Assembly: GCA_943737045.1 (NCBI GenBank)
Contig: CALSFV010000085.1
Span: forward strand, 263,001 to 327,000
Origin: Parapristionchus giblindavisi
Taxonomy: Eukaryota > Nematoda > Chromadorea > Rhabditida > Diplogasteridae
DNA length: 64,000 bases
Direction of reading: 5' to 3'
Shown here piece by piece: positions 18,291 to 28,797 of this stretch (within the stretch, counting starts at the first letter, position 1; each line of letters starts with the position of its first letter). The notes under the pieces were generated by a model. The model made no database searches, was not told the origin of the DNA, and was given only the letters and a program-made list of their open reading frames with translations. The position numbers and the translations under genes were made by a program.

Positions 18291-20530
18291 TTAAAACGCA
18301 TTCTCCCTTACAGCGGAGGGGCGTCGGTTGGGGCATGGCACAATGTTTCAAAATCATCCTAGGTGACTCATATTTGATGGTTAGAGTCCCTAGGGGCGGT
18401 ATACACTTCAGCCAAAAATTTGACCCAAATTATCGATTTTTGATCTACCAAAAGTCGAAAAATAAAAGTGTGAATTCCATAGCATGTTATATATCATTCG
18501 ATAGAGGATCCAAAGTTATATAAGAATACCAAGTTTCAGAAGTTTCCATAACTTTATGTTCGAGAAATTACCGATTTTCCAATTTTTGACCAGGTTTTTT
18601 TGTTTTGATCTCATTGCTTGCCATGTTACTCTCATTTCCTTTTCTTGGATCTTTGATATGTTATGCAAAAATGGATGGGCTATCCGAATATCACACTTAT
18701 TTCGACCAGCTACAAGGCAGTCATAGTGATATCAAGTGAATTATAACCCCATTTTAACGCCCAAACGCCGACACAGGTTCGAATCCGGGTCCGGGCATAC
18801 ATTTTTGCAACTTTTTTTCCGCCTCAAATATTACTTTAAATTATATTTTCATGTAATTCATCGTATTTTCATTAATCTATTTTACGAAATAACCACAAAC
18901 ATTATTAGAAATACTAAAAAATCTTATTGCTGATACGATATCAGGAAAATGGATGGGACGAGCGAAAATAACGGTTTTTCGACAGTGATACTTCTTTAAA
19001 ATCTATTTTTGCTATTTTCTGTTAAAAGAAGATAAATATACAATGAAACTCTTATCATCTCGGTTTTCGCAAAATGGTTTGAAAAATTGTAGGTAACGAT
19101 CAAAGATCAAAGTACAAAGATCAGAGACCAAACTTCAGTAATATAGTAAAAACCTTTCTAAACATCTCTAATATTTATAGGTGCTTTAAAAATAAGAGAT
19201 TCCATCAAAAGAGGCCTCCGATTTCAAGCTGTAAATGTTCTACGAATTTGAGCCTCAAAACTGAAAATTCAGCTTATAGATATGCTAACGACCCGTTCAA
19301 ACAATAAGGGACAAAATGATGCAAGTGGCGAGTGATGTTTATCCACAGATTATGGTAGTCATAGCTCTTCATTCGTCCCCAGGGCAATTTTTTTGGAAGG
19401 ACTGATTTTGAGATCCTACCGTTCAAAGGACAGGCCTTTTAAAACTATGGTTCCTCCGCAGGTAGCTTTTTTACGTATCATATATTTATTTTCCTCATTT
19501 TGGTTTAGTTCTGATTCCTTTCAGACCCATAGTTAACGTTCTGCTGAGATCTACTCGGTTACATCGCGTACGCTTAAACTTGAGCTTTCTCTCCCTCGCT
19601 GTTCTCGTTCCTGCACCTATTTTGATGAAATCTCTTATTTTCAAAGCACCTATATATGTTAGAAATGTTCTGAAAAGTTTTTATTATATTGCTGAAGTTT
19701 GGTCTCTGATCTTTGTACTTTGATCTTTGATCGTTATCTACAATTTTTCAAACAATTTTCGAAAACCGAGATGATAAGAGTTTCATTGTATATTTATCTT
19801 CTTTTAACAGAACATAACAAAAAAATACATTTTAAAGAAGTATCACTGTCGAAAAAACCGTTATTTTTCGCTCGCCCCATCCATTTTCCTGATATTGTAT
19901 CAGTAATAAGATTTTTTAGTATTCCTGATAATGTTTGTGGTTATTTCGTAAAATACATTAGTGAAAATACGGTGAATCACATGAAAATATAATTTAAAGT
20001 TATATTTGAGGCGAAAAAAAGTTGCAAAAATTTATGCCCGGACCCGGATTCGAACCTGCGTCGGCGTTTGGGCGTTAAAATGGGGTTATAATTCACTTGA
20101 TATCACTATGACTGCCTTGTAGCTGGTCGAAATAAGTGTGATATTCGGATAGCCCATCCATTTTTGCATAACATATCAAAGATCCAAGAAAAGGAAATGA
20201 GAGTAACATGGCAAGCAATGAGATCAAAACAAAAAAACCTGGTCAAAAATTGGAAAATCGGTAATTTCTCGAACATAAAGTTATGGAAACTTCTGAAACT
20301 TGGTATTCTTATATAACTTTGGATCCTCTATCGAATGATATATAACATGCTATGGAATTCACACTTTTATTTTTCGACTTTTGGTAGATCAAAAATCGAT
20401 AATTTGGGTCAAATTTTTGGCTGAAGTGTATACCGCCCCTAGGGACTCTAACCATCAAATATGAGTCACCTAGGATGATTTTGAAACATTGTGCCATGCC
20501 CCCGCCGCCCTTATGGAGAACGCGTTTTAA
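18291..20530. mobile_element. 2.2 kb fold-back element with TTAA ends
   Basis: About 910 bases at 18291-19205 are the near-complete inverse of 19625-20530, around a unique spacer of about 420 bases. Ends read TTAAAACGC...GCGTTTTAA, so a TTAA target duplication (piggyBac or Kolobok style) is possible. Each arm holds a tRNA-like B box (GGTTCGAATCC at about 18777). No transposase frame. A fragment resembling one end recurs in a BBS5 intron near 40215-40265. Confidence 0.9.
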
Positions 20531-21176
20531 GGAATCTTTAAAAAGTCAAAAAGTTGTGTAGACGAATATAGGTCATTTGACTTAAATTTGAATAAAATGG
20601 GACCGCTACCTGTTTTATTTTTCTTAAAGGAACAAGCGCATGAGATAACACTCTGGTAGCTTGCTTGAAGAGATAGATCTTTCGCAATAACAGTGTGCAT
20701 TATAGCCTGTGAATTTAAGAAGTAGAAAAACAATAATCGATCACTAAACCTTAAAACTTCAGAGAATTGAGATCCTCTATGTTCAAAGAAGTTTGAAAGG
20801 AGCCAATGAATTGCATGCGTATAGTTGAGGTCACTGATATAATCGGGGACCTTTATTGTAAAGAACTATAAAATTTGAAGCCATAGCTCATATCGCAGCG
20901 TCCACAGCGATATCAAATGTTTCTTCGTCACCGCTCCACTCGAGCTGACCAAGTTCAACTCGTTATTTTAAGACAATCAAATTTTTCTGGCTCATACTAC
21001 ATGTTCCTCCTTACTCCTCTGGCCTTATTCTCTCGGGCTACTGCTTTAGTTAAGGAGTCCAACTTACTTTAGTAAATAAAAATTTAAGAACAAACAAGAT
21101 ATCGAAAAGTGGTTGGCCTAAAAGTAACCACAATAACCCAAGTCCTTCCGCAAGCAGTAAGCCCACTGTGTGGCTG
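20531..21176. other. Intergenic, nothing recognised
   Basis: No gene or repeat recognised. Confidence 0.4.
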
Positions 21177-21900
21177 CACTGAGAGCAAACTTACCTGGCA
21201 AATCGTTAGCCACACCCATTTGCCTGGCAAACGATTTGCCAGAAATCTGGAGTGGTCCATTTCGGGCAATCGATTTGCCCGCTTTATGGCTATAGGATTA
21301 TATGTTTCTTTGGAAAAGACTATGAGTTGTAAGCAATGTGCATGCGTGTCCTGGTAGCGCAGTGGGTAGGGGGCTTGGCTAGTTCGCGGTGGGTTGGTGG
21401 TTCGGTTCCTTGTATGTACATTCCCACTTATTCATGGCGATCTTATGCTGTCACATCAGCATGTGATCCTAGCTTTCTTATTTTTCATTTTTGCTGATTT
21501 TTCTGCTGTTAATGAAAGTGGTTGGGTTACTTTAGTGAAATATTCAAGCAATCATAAGAGAAGAAAGATGATTTGGACAGCCAAAAGCCAATGAATTGAA
21601 AGTATACTATGTGTTTTCAATAAGATTCTACTAGAGTAGAACAACAATAGCTCTATCAAGTTATATAACGAAGTTTTAAAGCTGCAAAAGATTTGTGCTC
21701 CAAGTGGGAATCGAACTGGCGTGGGTGAGAAGCGCCTTCCCTGTTGTCTGACTACAGGGTATCGATTTGCCCGTATTTAGGCGAAACAAAATAGCCCAAA
21801 TGCTGGCTAAAGAGATTTGCCCGAATACGGGCAAATTGTTACATGAGTTCCCCGATGGGGCAAATCATTTGCCCGAATATAGGCAACTTTGCTCTCAGTG
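21177..21900 (+). mobile_element. CACTGAGAG-TIR element, copy 3
   Basis: Same orientation as copy 1. Here the flanking dinucleotide is TG on both sides rather than TA, so the target duplication is less certain. Confidence 0.85.
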
Positions 21901-21947
21901 TGGATTATGTCTAGGAGTCATCGACCACAACAGCGAATAAATTCATC

Positions 21948-22139
21948 CATACATGGGCGGGGTACCTGGAGCTCGACTCTACAGGGGGCATCCGAACGAA
22001 AAATAGCTAATTTTACAGGGGGCCTACCGCTTTTCCCCCAAAAATTTCACCTAAATGTGTATTTTACAGGGAGCATTCCACAGATTTTCGAAAAACCCTG
22101 ATTTTACAGGGGGCACCCCCATGTCGGCGCCCATGTATG
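21948..22139. mobile_element. Family-A CATA element, intact
   Basis: It starts CATACATGGGCGG, ends CGCCCATGTATG, and AATTCATC flanks both sides (21940-21947 and 22140-22147). The interior repeats TTTTACAGGGGG four times. Relatives: 3931, 49304, 55321, 61325. Confidence 0.9.
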
Positions 22140-22726
22140 AATTCATCCTCAATGTCGTGGACAAAGAAATATAATTTATTTTGAATGCGTACTTCAAAAA
22201 AGCACAAAGACTTATGTTACAGCCTAATATTATATGTTGAACCGATTTGCTCAATGCATGTGATCAGAGGAGGTCAAAGATCGTGTTTCCATAATTCTAC
22301 CGCACCATGTATAATCGATCATGTCACTATAGTCTCTCTCGGGGTAAATCTTATCAATTCTTTTATGCATCATCTTGCCGTATCCGTCAACTTACTATAG
22401 TTGCAGCCCTTCACACAAAGAAAAAAGTGTTAAATGAAAATCCCCGTGTGACCGCGCGCTCATTTGACACCTATGGTGTGTTATATATAACACCAGGAAG
22501 TGTTAAATATAACACTTTTTCGGCTGTACTCCTGATACATCCATAAGGTGTTATATCGAAGTCACTTTGCGATAGATGGTGTATGCATTTCTTCATTTTG
22601 CTTACTGTAATTTCATTCTTGCTGTGGCGGCGGAATTTTTTTTTAAATTTTAATTTTAATCGTTTTATTACTTTCATGTCGATTTATGTTAACATTTAAT
22701 GTTATGTTTATTTCATTATCTATTAG

Positions 22727-24122
22727 GTGACCTACGTATGCGACTATGCGACTGGCGAGAGCAGCACGGATAACATCAGTATGTTTTATTTTGTTATTTT
22801 CTCGAGTTATATTTTGATCTTCTTTATAAGATTCGTACTTTCTTTCAATTTACTTTAACCGTGGGATCAGTTCATTCAGAATTTTGTAGCTGAATTCACG
22901 TATAATCTGTTATGACTGAACTTCTTATACGCGTACCTATCATAATTTTTGTTCTAGGTGTGCTATGTGTTTTGCAATGAAAACCAATAAACAATACTGT
23001 AGCGATTATGATCACTACTGATACGAACACGAATCAGAATTGCGCTCTAGCGCACTCTCCAGCGCGCTCTCTCACAGTCTCCAGATGCAAATTGAGCAAT
23101 GATGTGTCTATGCAAATGACAATGATGACTTGGCAGTTCTTTCTTCATTCTCTCCTATCATTCAACTTCATGACACGTATGTCACTTCTCGCTGCTATTT
23201 CAACCTTTATTATCATTATATCTTGTACAGCTCATGCTTCTATGTCATTTACACGTTTACCTCTTCTTCTCTGACCATTTATTGCTCGTCAAGTACAAAT
23301 ATCTCACGTATCTATCATCATTCATCCATATATTCTGACTGTCTACAACCTATCAACTATATTCATTAACTCATGGATATCCTATCCATTTCTTCCTTCA
23401 TCTTTCTTCCTCGATGCTCATCCTCTATTCCTCCGTTCATTGATGTCCTATTCGATTCGTCATCGCTCTTCTTCTTGATGTCGTCTTCGTTCTTCCTTCC
23501 GTCATCCATTTGTCCCTTTGGTAGTCTTACCCCCTTTGTTCTTTCGCTATTCATATTACTATTGTGCAAATCTATCGTGTCCCCGTTTTGCTTCCCTTTT
23601 TCGTATTGTTGTTTAATTACCCAAGTTTGAGGTGCAAGTCGAGATGTCCTAAGGCAAGTCCACAACGGACGTCCTAATCAATACATCTGCGTCGTCACTA
23701 TCAACAAGCTTGTTTGTATTGTAAACCTACCTATTTATTATTATTTATATCCTTGTGTTTCTAGTTATATTAGACGATAAAATTGTATAATCAATTAGAA
23801 ATCGCATTCAACTAGTTTCACACCTTATCAAGCCACACACCGAATAAGTCCCTCGAGAATTATTCGCTTTAAATACAAACTATGTTAGCCGTAATCACTC
23901 AATATTCACGGTATTCTGGTCCAAGCCATTTTTCTTCCAAAGCAAGACAAAGGAGAGACCATTGTATTCGAGAGAGTTTGTATGTTGAGCGGTCGTTCTT
24001 GCTTTGAAAGTCATGAGAACGCTGTGTATTATAATTTCGTTCCAGGTCGATTGCTCAACGATCTGCCTATGGGATACCGGTCGAGACAGGAAGCGACATC
24101 AACGAGCACATGTTCAAATTAG
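22727..24122 (+). CDS. Two possible exons of an unrecognised gene (3' end)
   Basis: 22727-22778 (VTYVCDYATGESSTDNI, good acceptor and donor) can join 24046-24122 (RLLNDLPMGYRSRQEATS, stop TAG) with consistent phase. No upstream exon or ATG was found. The peptide is not recognised. Weak support. Confidence 0.2.
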
Positions 24123-24344
24123 ATAGGTTTCGCTATATAATTTCTTTATTTTCCTTAATTCATTGAATTTTTTATGATTCAGTACATACGTCTTATTTAT
24201 TTGAAGCTTTGTGGTAAACTTGCAGTTTTTTCGCGGTGATTGGTCGAGCGAAACACAACCCAGGAGGACAATTCGCTTGGAATTGTGGATATAATTGCCA
24301 AACAAAGTCAGTTTCCAGTCTCCATTTTATGTTTCTGTTGTTAT

Positions 24345-24487
24345 GTGGCCGTATGCAGGAACAACGGGAAAACTGTTTTCCGGGGAAATGTGACGTCATC
24401 AGCGTAGGCGGAGGCGTTTTCCAAAAATCCTCCGCCTACGCTAATGACGTCACATTTTCCCGGAAAACGGTTCATGCATACGGCCAC
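24345..24487. mobile_element. Palindromic element with paired CRE sites, copy 1
   Basis: GTGGCCGTATGCA...TGCATACGGCCAC bounds an almost perfect palindrome containing GTGACGTCAT and its inverse, i.e. two TGACGTCA CREB/ATF-type sites. A second copy lies at 46045-46194. Confidence 0.8.
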
Positions 24488-24511
24488 TGCTTCCTCATTG
24501 TTGACAACTCA

Positions 24512-24608
24512 GATGTTTGAATCCATTCATGATCACGGATACAAGTAAGATCATGCATGATCTTGCATGGTAATTCATGATACTTGACCGTGCATTGCAA
24601 CACCTGAG
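24512..24608. repeat. CAGGTGTTTG-type short element, copy 1
   Basis: Contains GATCACGGATAC and GATCATGCATGATC and has inverse ends of the form CAGATGTTTG and CAACACCTGA. Relatives: 33285-33525 and 57335-57424. Confidence 0.5.
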
Positions 24609-24949
24609 AATATTCTGTAAATTCTGTTGGGTGGAGAGGCTGATGACAATAGTTATGGTGTCGGCTATAGGAGATTGTAGTTGATGATCTAGCACGGATT
24701 GTGGAAGTAGTTAATCTAGCCTAGCACTATAGTGATGATATAGATATGTAGTACATGTGAATGTTGATGATGGTATTTAATTATTTGTTTTGCAGATTGA
24801 TTTGACCCGTTCAAGATTAATAATATTTCCACCGGATTGTGTGAACTGAGCTGTGGAAATGCCAGTCTTTAGACAGGCTCTCTCCAAGGTTGGATGTTAA
24901 TTTATTTTATTTTCTAAGTGAGCATGGTTTGTTTTCACGATTTGTTGAG

Positions 24950-25070
24950 AAAGACCTTTTTAAAGCCTCACCCCAAGCTAATTTGAATCTCTCCGCTCTG
25001 GCAATGTTCTCTCGCTTTCTTTATCTACGAGAGAGTATTGCCATTAATATTTTTTATTCATTTCAGGTTG
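24950..25070. mobile_element. CTCTCCGCTCTGG hairpin element (family H)
   Basis: A palindromic unit with core CTCTCTCGCTTTCTTT and AAAGG/CCTTT-like ends. Other copies are near 28555, 38905, 42345, 42585, 58070 and 60975. In several copies the ends contain TTTAAAGG or CCTTTAA, suggesting a TTAA target. Confidence 0.65.
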
Positions 25071-26198
25071 AACTTGTTTGAATGTAATTAATAATTTATT
25101 GGAGTTATTCCAATACTTATGACAGGTACAATAATGATTAATGGTTTTTCAGCATTTCAGAGTAATTGTGATTCTGTTATTGATTGATTAATAGATTAAT
25201 GTCTACGATACTTGAAGGTACGATTTTTTTATGATTTATAGGGTTCTCTATGCGATACTATATAATGGGTGTAATATATTTTTGAATGTAATGATAAATA
25301 GAACTATATAACACAGTGTTACATGTGGACCCGTGTTTTTCATCTACATTACCGGATTCAGAAAAAAAAAACTTTAATATATATTTTATTTATTGTAGGT
25401 TGAAAATTAATGATAATTCCTTGGACATGTTTTAATAATTGATAATAACTATAACAGGTACAAGAGTAATTATGTTTTTCAGCATTTCGGAGCTATTGTG
25501 ATTCTTTAACTAATTGATTGATTTATTAATTTATGATATTTATGAATAGTGCACGGGATGAGGTACGATTAATTAATTATTATGTGATTTGAATGTTTTT
25601 CATGTGATATAGTAATTTTTGTATTATATTTTTTAATTGAGGGATAAGTCAAACAGTGAAATACGAGTTGCTTTCTTATTTATTTCTTATTTCTTTTCAG
25701 TTACGAGGTGAAACATTTTTTTCGCCAGAAATGCAATCAAGTATAAGTTCTTCATGAGTCGTCATCGCATCAAATTGTTTAATATTAGTGTTAAATGTCT
25801 TTAAAAGAAGCTACTGTTATTTTTTGTAACACTTATGTTTGTTTTCATTTGTTTCCAACTGTGCGATACTGTGTTATATTTAAATACAATAAATTGTTCT
25901 TTGTTTGCATAAACAACACAATAAGCAAATGTAATAGTGTAAAGAGCGAGCTACCAACGGGCGGGGAAAAATCCAGAACCTGGCCAAAAAGTGTCATATT
26001 TAACACTTCCTGGTGTTATATTTAACACTTTTAGGTCTTACCAGAGTAGACCTAAAAAAGTGTTATATTTAACACCTCCTTGGGCTTGTGTACAATGGAG
26101 TACAGCTGTTTTGGTTGGTCTTTTAACACTTTTTTCTCTGTGTGTTTCTCCTGCATCTTTCATCCGCTCAACTACAACTCCGATGATCGTGTCGTTGC
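25071..26198. other. No gene seen
   Basis: Very AT-rich; only the GTGTTATATTTAACAC cluster at 25990-26130 stands out. Confidence 0.4.
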
Positions 26199-26206
26199 AT
26201 CTCAAC

Positions 26207-26736
26207 CAGGGGTGTGCGAGAAAAAATTTTCGAGAAAATTTCTCGAATAAGATTTCTCGATTTGTTTTTTCGAGAAATCTGAGAAATTCGAGAAAAAATA
26301 TAAAAAATATAAAATGCGTTTTAATAACTGTTTCTCTCATTTTCAACAATAACAACATTGATAGGTGATAACATTCTCGAAAACAAAAAGAATAACAGTG
26401 AATAAATGAATCCGAAATATTTTAGATGTGGCAACCCACCAAGGGGATATACATATTAACACTAACAAGAAAAATAAGAGAATTGAAGTTCCATTTGGAT
26501 ATTTGCAATCAATAGGGCAATGCCTTGTTGTATTAGTAAGAGCAGTTTGACTCTTAAAGGGAATTTATTAAACACATATTTCACTGTTGATAGAAGTTAA
26601 AATATATTTTAATTTTTAAGTTTTTCTTGATTTTCTCGAATAAAAATCGAGAAATTTCTCGATGAGAAATATTCTCGAAAAAAGTCGAGAAATCGAGAAA
26701 TTCGAGAAATCGAGAAACGAGAAATGCACACCCCTG
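26207..26736. mobile_element. hAT-type MITE, 530 bp
   Basis: Termini CAGGGGTGTGC and GCACACCCCTG are classic hAT ends, and ATCTCAAC is duplicated exactly on both sides (26199-26206 and 26737-26744). Subterminal sequence is dense in TCGAGAAAT. No transposase. Confidence 0.92.
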
Positions 26737-26744
26737 ATCTCAAC

Positions 26745-27327
26745 TTCCGGAGTACTCTGCGCAAATCCACACGTGGATTCGTCTTCTAACCAAGGATACG
26801 CATGTTTCTTGAGTGTTTCTATCGTAGCCCACCCCACCATAACCATATCGATCAGCCTTCTGTTAATGCCCCCCTGCCGTGCGGTAGTGTACGGCTGGGT
26901 ATGATCTCCTGGATAATTCAATTTTGGTAGACCACTAGTTAGTTAGCTCTAATTCTCGTTTTTTTTCGTTAGTTAGTTAGTGTTACGATACCGTAGCCCG
27001 GTATGACCGTTCATGGGGTATTCCCGGTAACGAGCAATTTATAAGGCTCGCCGGGTTTACCTCAAGTACGGCTGGGTATGGTATCGTTGATAGATTAGCG
27101 TAGTATATTATTTAGCATTTCGGTTTTTTTTGCGTGAGTACCATGTATTAGCTCTCTTAACCTGTAAAATAGATATCTTTGTTACTGTATCGGTTTTCTA
27201 TTTTACTGTATCTATCCATCTACAGGTTCACTCATTGTCTCGTCGTCGCCATCAACGATCGTCATCATCATCTTCTCCACTCTACTCCACTCTACTCTAC
27301 GGGCTACTCTAACATTAAGCTAGTCTT
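26745..27327. other. Unassigned; possible remnant of coding sequence
   Basis: The minus strand 26745-26920 is open (GGINRRLIDMVMVGWATIETL) and is broken by the hAT MITE. I cannot assign it. The rest shows no feature. Confidence 0.25.
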
Positions 27328-27697
27328 ATGGCTCGATAAAAAGTAGAGTTAAACCGAAATCGGCTACTTTCCACCCGTTAAAAAGTACCCGGAAAGTCGG
27401 AAATGGAAACACGAAATTTTAATTCGCACGCGCGCAAAGAGGTGCGCGGATTCAAACACCGATTTTTAGCAGTTGAAATAGAAATTCAACTTCCTGGTCA
27501 CTAAAAAAATACAATTCCGGCCTTGCTTAATGTTTAAAACCGCGGAAATTCCCTGACGGAAAGTCGGAATTTGAATTCCCGCACATCTTTGCGCGTGCGA
27601 ATTAAAATTTCGTGCTTCTATTTTCGATTTTCGGGGTACTTTTTAACGGGTGGAAAGTTGCCGATTTCGACTTTCCACTATTTTTTAACGAGCCATG
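27328..27697. mobile_element. Fold-back element, 370 bp
   Basis: ATGGCTCG...CGAGCCAT ends, with matched inner blocks TTTCCACCCGTTAAAAAGTA and its inverse, and CACGAAATTTTAATTCGCAC and its inverse. Confidence 0.8.
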
Positions 27698-27797
27698 ACG
27701 GGTACTTGAGGCGACATCGGTGCGACTTCGACTTTTGCGCCACTGGAATGAAGACCAAGGAAGTCTGTCATCATCATCGGGAGATGACGAATGCTCT

Positions 27798-27862
27798 CAA
27801 TGATTGAGCTCAATGATGGAGCTCAATGAGGGAGCTCAATGAGGGAGCTCAGTGAGATGGGT
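27798..27862 (+). repeat. Tandem GGAGCTCAATGAG repeat
   Basis: Four imperfect tandem copies of a unit of about 16 bases containing GAGCTCAATGA. Confidence 0.85.
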
Positions 27863-28797
27863 GAGGTAATGTGAGTGAGGTGAGATGAGTGTTATACTGC
27901 ATTCTGAACTAAATAAAAATTTCGGTGTTTGATGTTTACAAGCGGTGTCCAAGCCCGCGAAGTTAAGTGGACGATAATCAGTATGTAAGCACGAAAAATC
28001 AGAAATGGGCAAAGCTACATATCGGTGTATAAATACGGGCTCTAGAGAGTTAACAGAAAACGTAACAGATGATTACTGAAGTATGTTAAAACTACGGAAA
28101 GTTTGAATACTTCAACGATAAAATAAAAGTGCATACCGAGAGATAATATAAAGAATATATATTAGAGATAATATAAAGAATACGAGTGGAGGTATGAAAT
28201 AATACTGCAGTATCTTTTCATGATACAATGGATCTTACCAGTTAGTATTTGCAGTCAAAATGGAATAAAGTTAACGGTTTAAAAATTATACGCTTTGAAA
28301 AACTAACCTTAATATCAGCAATTTGAAGATCACTGAGATTTAATTATCGTTATGAAATCTACCATGACCATGTATTGCCAAATTAAATCATTAAAAACTC
28401 ATTTTGTTTTCATTTTGTTTTGTCATTTTTTTTCATTTTTCATTTTGTTGCGAAAAGAGAAATATTGTATGCACAACTCTGTAAATTTGTTTCAAGGTAG
28501 ACATTCATGTTCAGATTCGATTGAAATTTGATTGACACATAGGTTGACAACAAAACTAATTTTCCTCTCTACTCTGGAAACTCTCTCGTGTGCAAAGAAA
28601 GCGAGAGAACATTGACAGAGCGGAGAGATTAAAATCAGCTTTACGGCCTCTTTAATGAAATATGATCTCTCATTTTCATAGGACAATGAGGCATAAAAAT
28701 ATGCAAATTTTCTCATGCACTTGCACATAAGTTCATTATCTCCAAGTTATTATTTTGCCACATTTCAATCACTGATTCATGCCTCACTGGTCGCTCC
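27863..28797. other. Upstream region of the PP1 gene
   Basis: No exon. Contains a family-H hairpin (about 28555-28660). A short CCCGCGAAGTTAAG near 27957 resembles part of 5S rRNA but is isolated. Confidence 0.4.

Larger units (their letters stand above)
22412..26144. mobile_element. Candidate 3.7 kb element with AAAAAGTGTTAA ends
   Basis: The left end CACACAAAGAAAAAAGTG and right end CACTTTTTTCTCTGTGTG are inverses, and both are followed inward by clusters of GTGTTAAATATAACAC. Whether they are ends of one element or two separate short elements is not clear. The interior has no transposase; it contains a CRE-palindrome element and two possible host exons. Confidence 0.35.

Noticed and set aside
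18777..18805. tRNA gene in the fold-back arm
   Set aside because: Only a B box and T-arm-like bases are present; no matching acceptor stem or A box could be found.
23366..23665. Opposing 85- and 99-codon frames at one place
   Set aside because: Low-complexity pyrimidine-rich sequence; no splice sites, start context or homology.
27950..27975. 5S rRNA fragment
   Set aside because: Only about a dozen bases (GCGAAGTTAAG) resemble 5S rRNA, with no matching flanks.
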